From positions 1-11,819 of the forward strand of contig CAZIKN010000159.1 in NCBI GenBank assembly GCA_964539805.1: a stretch of 11,819 nucleotides of DNA. Reading direction: 5' to 3'. Both the position numbers and the translations under genes were made by a program. The notes beneath the pieces are model-generated. The model saw only the letters and a list, made by a program, of their open reading frames with translations, was not told the DNA's origin and searched no databases. This DNA comes from M3007 sp964539805. GTDB taxonomy: Bacteria; Bacteroidota; Bacteroidia; Chitinophagales; Saprospiraceae. Positions 1 to 6,509 of the stretch are shown piece by piece (the first letter of the stretch is position 1; each line of letters starts with the position of its first letter).

Positions 1-1298
1 TGTGGGCACTGAACACTGAATATGGCATGCCGCTTTCTACGCAAGCCCTCCAGCCCATGTGGCAAGATGGCATGATGAAGGTCATCCTGAATGTAGGCTA
101 CCCTCAGCCCAACTACAGCCATTTCCGCTCCTATGATATTGTAGCCTCTGCCAGTGATAGTGAGGTGGTACTGAATACCGGATGGATGGGCCGTTTTCTG
201 GATCACGAATACGCCGCGTTTTTGGAAACCCCGCCTACGGTGCCTCCAGCGCTTCAAATAGGGGTGCAGAATGATTTGGTGTTCAAATCCGATGCAGCCA
301 ATATGGCCCTTGCGGTAAGTAGCCCGCAGGAGTTTTATCAAATAGCACAAACCGGCCAATTGTACGATACCAGTAAATTAGGCACTACGCCCCGTGAACT
401 GGAACTGGCCTTTGTTCGCCAAACTGCCAATTCGGCCTTCCGTTATGCAGAAACCATCAAAACGGCCTACGGCAAAGGCAAAAACAACATCAACTATCCA
501 ACAGACAATTATCTTGCAGAGCAGTTGGCTATAGTGGCCAAACTCATTAAAGGTAATCTGGGTACCCGCATTTTTATGGTGCAAATTGGTGGTTTTGACA
601 CCCATGCAGAACAATTGGACTTTCACCCCAACTTGCTCAACCAAGTGGCAACTGCCGTTAAAGCCTTTTTTGATGACCTGGCTTTTGGCAATAGCGGCTT
701 GGATAAAAAAGTGCTGGGCATGACCTTTAGTGAGTTTGGCAGAACTATTTTTGAGAATGGCTCATTGGGAACTGATCACGGCTGGGGCACACATTCGTTG
801 TTGTTTGGCGGCGGCATTGGCAATGGGATTAGCGGCACTTACCAAGACCTCAGCAATCCTGACCCATTCACAGATCCTGAATTTAGTGTTGATTTTCGCT
901 CCATTTACACCACCGTGCTCCAAAATTGGCTTGGCACTTCGCCCGATTTGGTTCATTTTGTCATGGGCGCACAACATCCGTTACTAAACAACCTTGTACC
1001 CGCCATCCCGCCCGCCAAAGGGGACAATGGTATTTGTGCCCTGTTGGGCCACAACCCGCACCCAGCCTTTCCCGGCTCCGTGGAGATCAAGTACAGCTTG
1101 ATGCAAAATGGCCCCGTAAGGCTTCAATTGTTGGACAAGAGTGGTCATACCATCCGCACCTTGGTCAATGAGGTCAAGCCATTGGGCAGCCATAACTTCC
1201 TGCTAAGGCCATCGGATTGGTTTATCGCCCCGGGCGAATACCAATATCGCCTTATGGGAGGAGGTCAGGTGTTTCAACGAAGTATTACAATTGGTTAA
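1..1298 (+). CDS. DUF1501 family secreted protein, 5' truncated by window edge, with T9SS-type C-terminal domain
   Basis: The reading frame is open from the first bases (codons from position 3 read W-A-L-N-T-E-Y-G before the first ATG at 27). The gene therefore starts upstream, and the ATG at 27 is internal. Family hallmarks are GGFDTH at 588-605, SEFGRT at 729-746 and TDHGWGTH at 771-794, typical of DUF1501 (PF07394), a family placed with the alkaline-phosphatase/sulfatase-like fold; the substrate is unknown. From about 1068 to the stop there is an extra beta-rich domain (VEIKYSL ... VRLQLLDKSGHTIRTLV ... GSHNF ... APGEYQYRL) that resembles FlgD-like/T9SS type A sorting domains. This implies export across the outer membrane by the Por system. 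In Bacteroidota such genes often follow a DUF1800 gene, which would lie off the left edge (inference). Family assignment is firm; biochemical role is unknown. Confidence 0.9.
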   Translation, partial: WALNTEYGMPLSTQALQPMWQDGMMKVILNVGYPQPNYSHFRSYDIVASASDSEVVLNTGWMGRFLDHEYAAFLETPPTVPPALQIGVQNDLVFKSDAANMALAVSSPQEFYQIAQTGQLYDTSKLGTTPRELELAFVRQTANSAFRYAETIKTAYGKGKNNINYPTDNYLAEQLAIVAKLIKGNLGTRIFMVQIGGFDTHAEQLDFHPNLLNQVATAVKAFFDDLAFGNSGLDKKVLGMTFSEFGRTIFENGSLGTDHGWGTHSLLFGGGIGNGISGTYQDLSNPDPFTDPEFSVDFRSIYTTVLQNWLGTSPDLVHFVMGAQHPLLNNLVPAIPPAKGDNGICALLGHNPHPAFPGSVEIKYSLMQNGPVRLQLLDKSGHTIRTLVNEVKPLGSHNFLLRPSDWFIAPGEYQYRLMGGGQVFQRSITIG

Positions 1299-1370
1299 AA
1301 AGTCAATGTAGAGCTGAATAACAAGGATGGATGCCGTTTATCGCAAGCGCTGATCCACCCATATCATTTT

Positions 1371-1532
1371 AGAGCATGTCTGGGATTTTCCCGCTTGGCC
1401 CCAAACGGCTCTTTTTTCAGCATTTTCACCCTTTTTTCAGTCGTGTAGCCCCGCTACACTCCTTCAAAAACGATAAAAATGCTGAAAAAATCTCTCGTTT
1501 TTGACTCAAGCAGAAAATCCCAGACATGCTCT
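1371..1532. repeat. 162-bp palindromic repeat with 20-bp perfect terminal inverted repeats (MITE-like or large hairpin)
   Basis: Bases 1371-1390 (agagcatgtctgggattttc) are the exact reverse complement of 1513-1532. Pairing resumes inside: 1393-1397 with 1507-1511, then a 15-bp perfect match of 1412-1426 with 1476-1490. The apex is a 7-bp stem, 1443-1449 with 1453-1459, around a ccc loop. A 10-bp word, cttttttcag, also occurs twice, at 1411-1420 and 1431-1440. The element sits exactly between two converging genes. If the terminal repeat is read as 19 bp (1372-1390 and 1513-1531), both flanks are TTA (1369-1371 and 1532-1534), which could be a 3-bp target duplication. It carries no ORF of note. 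It may be a non-autonomous mobile element, a bidirectional terminator, or both. Confidence 0.85.
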
Positions 1533-1539
1533 TATGCAC

Positions 1540-2304
1540 TTATTGATTTAGCCACTTTAGGAATCGGCTGGCTTTTGCTTTGCTGACCACGACAGGTTCT
1601 TTGGTTTTTAATACTGTTTTAAGGATCAATTTTCGGGCCGTAGCGTGTTCTACTTCTTTTACGGCATTTCGGTTGACTAAATACTGCCTGTTGGCACGGT
1701 AGAACATCATTGGACCTACCAGATCTTCCACCTCTTCGAGGGTGTAGTTCAGGACAAAACGCTTCTGGTCAAAGGTGAAAATAAAGCTTACTTCGTGTTC
1801 AATATAAAAATACGCGATATCTGCTACTTGTACCGGAACCATTTTATCCCTGTGGTTGACCAAGAAGACTTGCTTGTAATGATTCTTTGTTGGGTCATTG
1901 GATAAAGAATCGGCCTGTTTGATGCTAAAAACAGGTTTTGAAAACAGTGTTTCAAGCCATACAAGGCGTAGCAGCCCCTGTGATACGGTAGTTTTCAGGA
2001 TGGGCCTTACCCAATAATCTATCCCATTGGCTTTGAGACAGGGCAATATGTGGTCCGTATTACCTGAAATATAAATGACCGGAAAGGCCATTTTGATTTC
2101 TTTTAATATATGAAAAGAAAGGCCGTCATGCAATTGCACTTCAAAAAAAGCGAGATCCGGCTCAGGATTATGGTGCAAATACCCCACAGCATCCTCTACA
2201 GAAAACAGGGGCGGTAAAAACACGGCCCCGGCCAATGTGGTGCGCAGCATTGGCTCCAACTCACGCACCGTTTGCATCTCATTTGCCACAAAAAGGATTT
2301 TCAT
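1540..2304 (-). CDS. Orphan LytTR-family transcriptional regulator with degenerate receiver domain
   Basis: 254 aa. The N-terminal 125 residues have the shape of a response-regulator receiver, but the phosphorylation chemistry is missing. The acidic pair after strand 1 is Ala7-Asn8 (ILFVANE instead of ILIVDDE). The phospho-acceptor position is Glu55 (PDLAFFEVQL). The switch Thr/Ser is kept as Ser80, and the conserved Lys is Arg100 (DYWVRPI). Residues about 144-254 form a LytTR DNA-binding domain with the hallmark FYRANRQYLVN. It is the last gene of a minus-strand run, starting 15 nt after the acyltransferase stop. No histidine kinase adjoins it, unlike the intact regulator at 4524-5255. It probably binds DNA without conventional phosphorylation; Glu at the acceptor site may mimic the phosphorylated state (inference). 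Its target is unknown. Confidence 0.9.
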   Translation of the reverse strand: MKILFVANEMQTVRELEPMLRTTLAGAVFLPPLFSVEDAVGYLHHNPEPDLAFFEVQLHDGLSFHILKEIKMAFPVIYISGNTDHILPCLKANGIDYWVRPILKTTVSQGLLRLVWLETLFSKPVFSIKQADSLSNDPTKNHYKQVFLVNHRDKMVPVQVADIAYFYIEHEVSFIFTFDQKRFVLNYTLEEVEDLVGPMMFYRANRQYLVNRNAVKEVEHATARKLILKTVLKTKEPVVVSKAKASRFLKWLNQ

Positions 2305-2319
2305 ACAGCAGCTGAAGGT

Positions 2320-3630
2320 TTACTTTAAATAGGATGCCAAGGCGTTTAGAACACCCAAACGATTACTCGTAATTTCCTCATAATCAATCGGATAACTATC
2401 TTTGTATGCTTGGGTCTTTCTTTTTTCCCATATTGATTTCCATACATCCAACCACCATTCGGCTCCAAAACCCAGGGTGATCAGTACCAGCCAAACCAAT
2501 GAAACAGGCCATGATTTCCAAAAGCCCATATAGTGGATAAAGGTGCTCATAAACCAAAGCCATAACGGGAAAACCATCAACCCAAGCAGTATCTTTACGG
2601 TTGCGTCATATCCAATGTAAAGCTTGAGTTTTCGGGTCAGCAGCAGGATGCCCTTGCAGGGCCAATACCAGCACAAAATGCCCAAAACCGCAATGGGTGA
2701 AGCCACAGTCCACCATAAGTACTGCCACCAGCGCAGGCTTTTGGAACTTAGGCCAATCTCATCCAGGTTGGCAGTTTGTATCTGTTGAAGGTAAACAATT
2801 GTTTTTTCCACCAGTTCCTTGTCAGGCAAGCATCGGTCAGCCAATGTTTTACTTCTAAAATAATCAGTTTCAGGAAGCGTGGGCGCTTCAACATGCAGCA
2901 TCTTTTCCCAATGTGTCAATACCTGTTCCCCTGTTTCATTTTGTGTATTAATGGTAAGCGCTGCAACCTTTTCCTCCAAAAGTGCGGTCAATTGTTCGGA
3001 AGCTGCTTTGGGGTCATTTTCCCAAGCCTCGGCCCAGTCCTTAAGCCCTATGGCCGCTCCAAAATGGATGCTCATATTACTCCTAAACCAATTGGGGTGA
3101 TTATAGCTCAAGCCAACAGGTATGATTTTTAGGCCTGCTTGCCAATTATGACGGGCCTCCATGCCCAGAGCGATGCGTGCGGTTCCCGTTTTGAATGGCC
3201 GTACCCATCTGTTCATCCAACTTACACCTTCTGGCGCGATGAATAGAATGCCATTTTTTTCCAAATGAGTAAAACATTGCTCAAAAGCCGCGAGGTTGTC
3301 ACGAGTTTCTCCCGGTGCTACATCCTCTTGTCTTTTTACGGGAATACAATATAAGCGACTAAGTATCCAATGGCTAACCGGGTGTTTGAACAGGCCGTAA
3401 TTGGCCAGAAAGAACATTTCCTGCCTGATATGTATCCCTACGTTCAATACATCCATTAAGGTACTAGGATGATTACAGATCACAATGGCGGGCCCGTCAA
3501 AAACAACGTTTTCACGACCGATAATGGCCCTTCTGCGATAAAAAACACGAGTGCTAATGGCAGAAACGACACGAAGCAGAAAATAAATGATGCGCAGGAC
3601 AGGATGCAGGCGGATGTTGCGAAAGGCCAT
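2320..3630 (-). CDS. PlsC-type lysophospholipid/glycerol-3-phosphate acyltransferase family membrane protein
   Basis: 436 aa from the ATG at 3630, chosen because the rhodanese stop lies 1 nt before it; the frame stays open upstream to 3828 but that part overlaps the rhodanese gene. Acyltransferase blocks in order: NHPSTLMD (His53-60, catalytic His54 and Asp60, spaced HX5D), FIAPEGVSW with F-K-T-G-T (about 130-150), and IIPVGLSYNHPNWFRS (about 169-184). This spacing and the PEG block match the subgroup resembling yeast Sct1/Gpt2 and LPLAT_AAK14816 rather than classical HX4D PlsC. An N-terminal hydrophobic helix (about 11-24) and three C-terminal membrane segments (about 303-323, 346-366, 374-394) place it in the inner membrane. 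The likely role is acyl transfer to a lysophospholipid or glycerol phosphate in membrane-lipid synthesis or remodelling. The exact acceptor cannot be read from sequence. Confidence 0.9.
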   Translation of the reverse strand: MAFRNIRLHPVLRIIYFLLRVVSAISTRVFYRRRAIIGRENVVFDGPAIVICNHPSTLMDVLNVGIHIRQEMFFLANYGLFKHPVSHWILSRLYCIPVKRQEDVAPGETRDNLAAFEQCFTHLEKNGILFIAPEGVSWMNRWVRPFKTGTARIALGMEARHNWQAGLKIIPVGLSYNHPNWFRSNMSIHFGAAIGLKDWAEAWENDPKAASEQLTALLEEKVAALTINTQNETGEQVLTHWEKMLHVEAPTLPETDYFRSKTLADRCLPDKELVEKTIVYLQQIQTANLDEIGLSSKSLRWWQYLWWTVASPIAVLGILCWYWPCKGILLLTRKLKLYIGYDATVKILLGLMVFPLWLWFMSTFIHYMGFWKSWPVSLVWLVLITLGFGAEWWLDVWKSIWEKRKTQAYKDSYPIDYEEITSNRLGVLNALASYLK

Positions 3631-3631
3631 A

Positions 3632-4141
3632 TCAGTACACTTTTTTGCCCTTTCGGAGCCAAATGCCCCAAGTGCGGTTATAGGCATGTACTTTTGTAGT
3701 GGGGCCATTGTTATCAACAACTTCATTCCCCTGATTGACCCACTCAAAAATACCACCGTACAAATTGGAGACATCGGTATATCCAGCTTCCAGAAGTTTT
3801 TCGCTAACTTTTTCACTTCTATAGCCAACAGAGCAGTACACTACTATTTTTTGCGACTTTAGAATATGGCTGGGCAACTTGTCCAAATTAAAGGAATCAT
3901 AACCAACCCATACGGCATTGCGCAAATGGCTGATTTCATATTCATGAGGCTCGCGGGCATCCAAAAAGACAGTGGGCGTAGTATCGGATACTACCTGCTG
4001 TACCTGTATTTCGGGTACACTATGGCTCAATAGTTTTTGCAGCATTACCCTGTAAGCGCCGCGTTGAACCTGGCTTTTGGCCGCGTAAAGGCTGATCACG
4101 ATACATAGCCCGACCAATAAGCATTTGCGAATTAAGTACAT
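3632..4141 (-). CDS. Exported rhodanese-like domain protein
   Basis: 169 aa from the ATG at 4141; a TTG at 4153 in the same frame would add only four residues and is less likely. The start MYLIRKCLLVGLCIVIS followed by LYAAKSQVQ looks like a signal peptide or membrane anchor, so the domain should act in the periplasm. The single rhodanese domain shows FLDAREPHEYEISHL, the active-site loop VVYCSVGYRS with catalytic Cys103, and the C-terminal NLYGGIFEWVNQG. Such domains carry persulfide sulfur or bind small anions; the physiological acceptor is unknown. The tail KVHAYNRTWGIWLRKGKK follows the domain and appears in other stand-alone rhodaneses of this type (from memory). It is the first gene of the minus-strand run; its TGA is separated by one nucleotide from the acyltransferase ATG, which suggests translational coupling. 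Confidence 0.9.
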   Translation of the reverse strand: MYLIRKCLLVGLCIVISLYAAKSQVQRGAYRVMLQKLLSHSVPEIQVQQVVSDTTPTVFLDAREPHEYEISHLRNAVWVGYDSFNLDKLPSHILKSQKIVVYCSVGYRSEKVSEKLLEAGYTDVSNLYGGIFEWVNQGNEVVDNNGPTTKVHAYNRTWGIWLRKGKKVY

Positions 4142-4242
4142 CTTGAAAGGCAATTATTTTGCACACGAAGGTAATTACATTGTGCGGAATGACAGGAAGC
4201 CAAATGATAAAAATACTCGAGAATGTAATGCCGTGAGAAATT

Positions 4243-4302
4243 AGGTTTCCGAAGACCTCCGCACCCGGCGCGACGCTTGAAACAAAACGCCGCGCCAAGT
4301 GC
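4243..4302 (-). other. Two adjacent strong hairpins, best paired as minus-strand RNA (possible leader RNA or small RNA)
   Basis: Read on the minus strand, 4302-4288 pairs with 4275-4261 over 15 continuous base pairs including three G-U pairs, around a 12-nt loop. On the plus strand the same three positions are A-C mismatches, so the structure favours minus-strand RNA. Two nucleotides later a second hairpin at 4258-4243 forms a c(UUCG)g tetraloop with an AGG/CCU stem and a two-base bulge. The pair lies between a likely terminator (4356-4392) and the rhodanese start (4141), about 100 nt before that start. It may be part of the rhodanese operon leader or an independent RNA. It matches no riboswitch or RNA family that I recognise. 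Confidence 0.45.
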
Positions 4303-4355
4303 AAAACCGAAGGGAAATTATGTACGGGGGCCCTTATGAAGGAGAAAATGGATTC

Positions 4356-4392
4356 AAAAAAATCCTACTGCCGGAAGGATTTAGCAGTAGGA
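4356..4392 (-). terminator. Probable rho-independent terminator after the kinase/regulator operon
   Basis: A 9-bp perfect stem pairs 4363-4371 (tcctactgc) with 4384-4392 (gcagtagga) around a 12-nt loop. On the minus strand it is followed directly by seven T residues (A-run at 4356-4362). It lies about 130 bp downstream of the response-regulator stop at 4524 and would separate that operon from the rhodanese operon. The stem is only moderately GC-rich. Confidence 0.65.
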
Positions 4393-4523
4393 AAATCAAA
4401 ACATACTATGAGAAAACTGGTACGAAGATAAATCCATAGCACTATAAACTTGTACCATAAATTATTTAACGGCAGGAAATTTCCGGTAAGCGGCGTTTTT
4501 TTTGAGGTTATGGATTTCACTAT

Positions 4524-5255
4524 TTATATCATCCACCTTTTTAACTGCTCTAAATAGGTTCTGCTGACCTTGTGGCGAAGGCCATTGGAGAGCAATACGT
4601 ACAGGCCAGAGCCATCCCTTTCACTACCATTTAAATACTCCGTGTTGACAATGGCGGAGCGATGGATGCGCACAAACAAACTGGAGGGCAAACGTTTTTC
4701 CAACTCATTCATGCTCAAAGTGCTTAGGTGCATGCGTTCGGCTGTATGCAGGCGGGTATAGTCACCGTCCGCTTCTACCCAGATCAATTTTTCTATAGGC
4801 AGTGCGATCATTTTGTGCCCTTGCTCCACCAAAATGCGTTTGGTCTGCAAATTTTCGGAGGGGAAATTTTCGGCAATTTGCCTGACAGCATTCAAATTGC
4901 GTATCGGAGAACTCAGCAATACCTTATTTACCCCCTGATTAAAACGCTCCCTTGTGTAGGGCTTCAGCAGGTAATCCACAGCGTTATGGTCAAATGCCTT
5001 AAGCGCATAACGGTCATAGGCTGTTGTAAAGATGACTTGCGGTACATGTATAATTTGTTGCAGTACCTGAAAGCCACTGGCACCAGGCATTTGAATATCC
5101 AAAAAAACAAGATCAGGCTCAAATTGATCAATGGCCGTTATGGCCTCCAAGCCATTGCTGCATTCTCCCATGATATTGATTTGAGGAAATGCCTGAAGGT
5201 ATTCTTTTAATAACCGGCGTGCGTCGGATTCGTCATCAATAATATAGGCATTCAT
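4524..5255 (-). CDS. LytTR-family response regulator (intact receiver)
   Basis: 243 aa from the ATG at 5255, whose first four bases ATGA overlap the kinase stop. An in-frame upstream extension to 5297 would lie inside the kinase gene and does not align with the receiver fold. The receiver domain (1-115) has the full set of residues: Asp7-Asp8 (YIIDDE), phospho-acceptor Asp53 (VFLDIQMPG), Thr77/Thr78 (VIFTTAY) and Lys98 (YLLKPY). The LytTR DNA-binding domain spans about 138-243 with FVRIHRSAIVN. It is an AlgR/LytR-type transcription factor, presumably phosphorylated by the kinase encoded just before it. Likely targets are its own operon or the divergent outer-membrane protein gene (inference from position). 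Confidence 0.95.
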   Translation of the reverse strand: MNAYIIDDESDARRLLKEYLQAFPQINIMGECSNGLEAITAIDQFEPDLVFLDIQMPGASGFQVLQQIIHVPQVIFTTAYDRYALKAFDHNAVDYLLKPYTRERFNQGVNKVLLSSPIRNLNAVRQIAENFPSENLQTKRILVEQGHKMIALPIEKLIWVEADGDYTRLHTAERMHLSTLSMNELEKRLPSSLFVRIHRSAIVNTEYLNGSERDGSGLYVLLSNGLRHKVSRTYLEQLKRWMI

Positions 5256-6331
5256 GGTATGGCGATGGTGAATATAAGCCCCTGCGGCTTGTTGCATTGT
5301 ATGGTTAAATCGGTATTGAACTGTTTTTGCAGCCTTAGTCGTGTATTGCGAAGCCCGACGCCCGTATCCGGCAATATTGGAGTATCGTCATTTGCCCTGA
5401 AAAATGGCCCGGTATCAGCTACTTGAAGCATCAGACGCCCTGATTGGAGACAGGCCTTGATGCCAATTTCAACTGGTGCTACACTGGGGCCAACAGCGTG
5501 TTGCAATGCGTTTTCCACCAATGGCTGGAGCAGCATGGGTGGGATATAACGGCTCATCAGGTCATCAGGTACTTCAAAATCAAGTTTCAACCGTGGGCCA
5601 AAGCGATGCTGGGCCAATGCCAGATAACTTTTGAGAAAATCAATTTCCTCTCCCAACTGCACCAGATCACACTGGCTGGCTTTCAGCCCAAAACGGAAAG
5701 TATCAGCCAATTGGGCGATCAACTCCCTTGTTTTTTCTTGCTCTGGCGGCAAGGATGCACTGATGGAGTTTAAGGTATTGAACAAAAAATGAGGCTGTAT
5801 CTGCGCCTTTAGGGCATTGATCTCTGCGGATAAGGCCAATTGCCTCAGATCGGCGGAACGCATGGCTTCTTGCCGCGCACGATTGAAATATTCATAACTG
5901 TGAAAAAGACCAAATTGAAGCAAATACAGGATAAAAGGTATGTACAAATCCCAAACCAAACCTGTGCCTGTCATATAGGCAATCTTTAAAAGGTCGCAAA
6001 CGCCGTGGTACAGCATCAACCACAATACCACAAAGAACAAGGACAATGGCAGGTGCATCAGCAAGCGCTTGTGCAAGGCCCAGTGTCGCAAGCCCCTGAA
6101 TATCAACCACCAAAATGGATAGGTCAACAACAACTTTATCCCATAATTGACACTGATTTGCTTTGCAAAGAATAGCGGTGCCTTGGCCTCAAAATTGGTG
6201 TTGGCAACTATAGTAATCCAATACAAAAAAGCATAGACAACATAGACCACCACTACGGCGCACAATTCGCCATTGCGTATGTCAAGCAGGTTTTTTTGTT
6301 GCCACCACGATACTTTTACTGAAATATCCAT
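5252..6331 (-). CDS. Membrane sensor histidine kinase of the LytS/YehU (His_kinase, PF06580) type
   Basis: 359 aa from the ATG at 6331; a TTG at 6415 would add 28 residues containing one extra hydrophobic helix. I prefer the ATG because a DNA direct repeat with a 20-bp period (not a multiple of three) occupies the possible extension. Four membrane helices precede the cytoplasmic part, at about residues 23-42, 60-80, 92-112 and 124-144. The phospho-acceptor motif is QIQPHFLFNTLNSIS (His181). The N box is LVENALQHAV (Asn274), followed by ADTG (Asp306) and the glycine box DTGVGLRNTRLRL. There is no recognisable periplasmic sensor domain, so the signal is probably sensed within or at the membrane. 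ATGA overlap with the regulator gene marks a translationally coupled pair. Confidence 0.9.
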   Translation of the reverse strand: MDISVKVSWWQQKNLLDIRNGELCAVVVVYVVYAFLYWITIVANTNFEAKAPLFFAKQISVNYGIKLLLTYPFWWLIFRGLRHWALHKRLLMHLPLSLFFVVLWLMLYHGVCDLLKIAYMTGTGLVWDLYIPFILYLLQFGLFHSYEYFNRARQEAMRSADLRQLALSAEINALKAQIQPHFLFNTLNSISASLPPEQEKTRELIAQLADTFRFGLKASQCDLVQLGEEIDFLKSYLALAQHRFGPRLKLDFEVPDDLMSRYIPPMLLQPLVENALQHAVGPSVAPVEIGIKACLQSGRLMLQVADTGPFFRANDDTPILPDTGVGLRNTRLRLQKQFNTDLTIQCNKPQGLIFTIAIP

Positions 6332-6371
6332 ATACAAAGGTTTGATAATGCCCGCAAATAAAAAAAGGAGA

Positions 6372-6404
6372 ATCGCCAAAATGCGGAAATCATCGCCAAA
6401 ATGC
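6372..6404. repeat. 13-bp direct repeat at 20-bp period upstream of the kinase gene (possible operator)
   Basis: The word atcgccaaaatgc occurs at 6372-6384 and again at 6392-6404, exactly 20 bp apart. That is about two helical turns, so both copies face the same side of the DNA. LytTR regulators commonly bind paired direct repeats spaced about two turns apart, so this is a candidate site for the regulator encoded next door. The word itself does not obviously match the published AlgR/LytR consensus. Confidence 0.4.
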
Positions 6405-6452
6405 AAGGGTGCCAATATTTAAAGAACAAGATTGCAATTGGGCGAATGCCAG

Positions 6453-6483
6453 TTGTAGCGACCAAGCCTATGGTGCATTTTTG
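6453..6483 (+). promoter_or_regulatory. Candidate Bacteroidetes-type promoter of the outer-membrane protein gene
   Basis: A TTG at 6453-6455 is followed after 20 nt by CATTTTTG at 6476-6483. That is one mismatch from the Bacteroidetes -7 box TAnnTTTG at normal spacing. Transcription would start near 6489, leaving a short AT-rich leader before the ATG at 6510. Confidence 0.4.
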
Positions 6484-6509
6484 CTCCATTATTTAAAAAA
6501 ACATTCAAC

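Noticed and set aside
1299..1370. Search for a conventional terminator directly after the DUF1501 gene
   Set aside because: Only weak partial complementarity is seen, with no T tract; the large palindrome that follows is the only credible structure.
3631..3828. Upstream extension of the acyltransferase by 66 residues
   Set aside because: It would overlap the rhodanese gene almost 200 bp in another frame; the ATG at 3630 sits one base after the rhodanese stop, which is the usual operon junction.
4020..4304. 94-codon minus-strand open frame covering the hairpin region
   Set aside because: It overlaps the rhodanese signal-peptide region in another frame and reads through both hairpins; the translation has no family resemblance.
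4418..4457. 6-bp inverted repeat tggtac / gtacca downstream of the response regulator
   Set aside because: The stem is short, the loop is 28 nt and no T tract follows; chance is sufficient.
4728..5210. 160-codon plus-strand open frame
   Set aside because: Antisense to the intact response regulator; no recognisable motif.
6431..6440. attgcaattg overlapping palindromes in the divergent gap
   Set aside because: An 8-bp AT-rich palindrome is expected by chance in a gap of this size and has no second copy.
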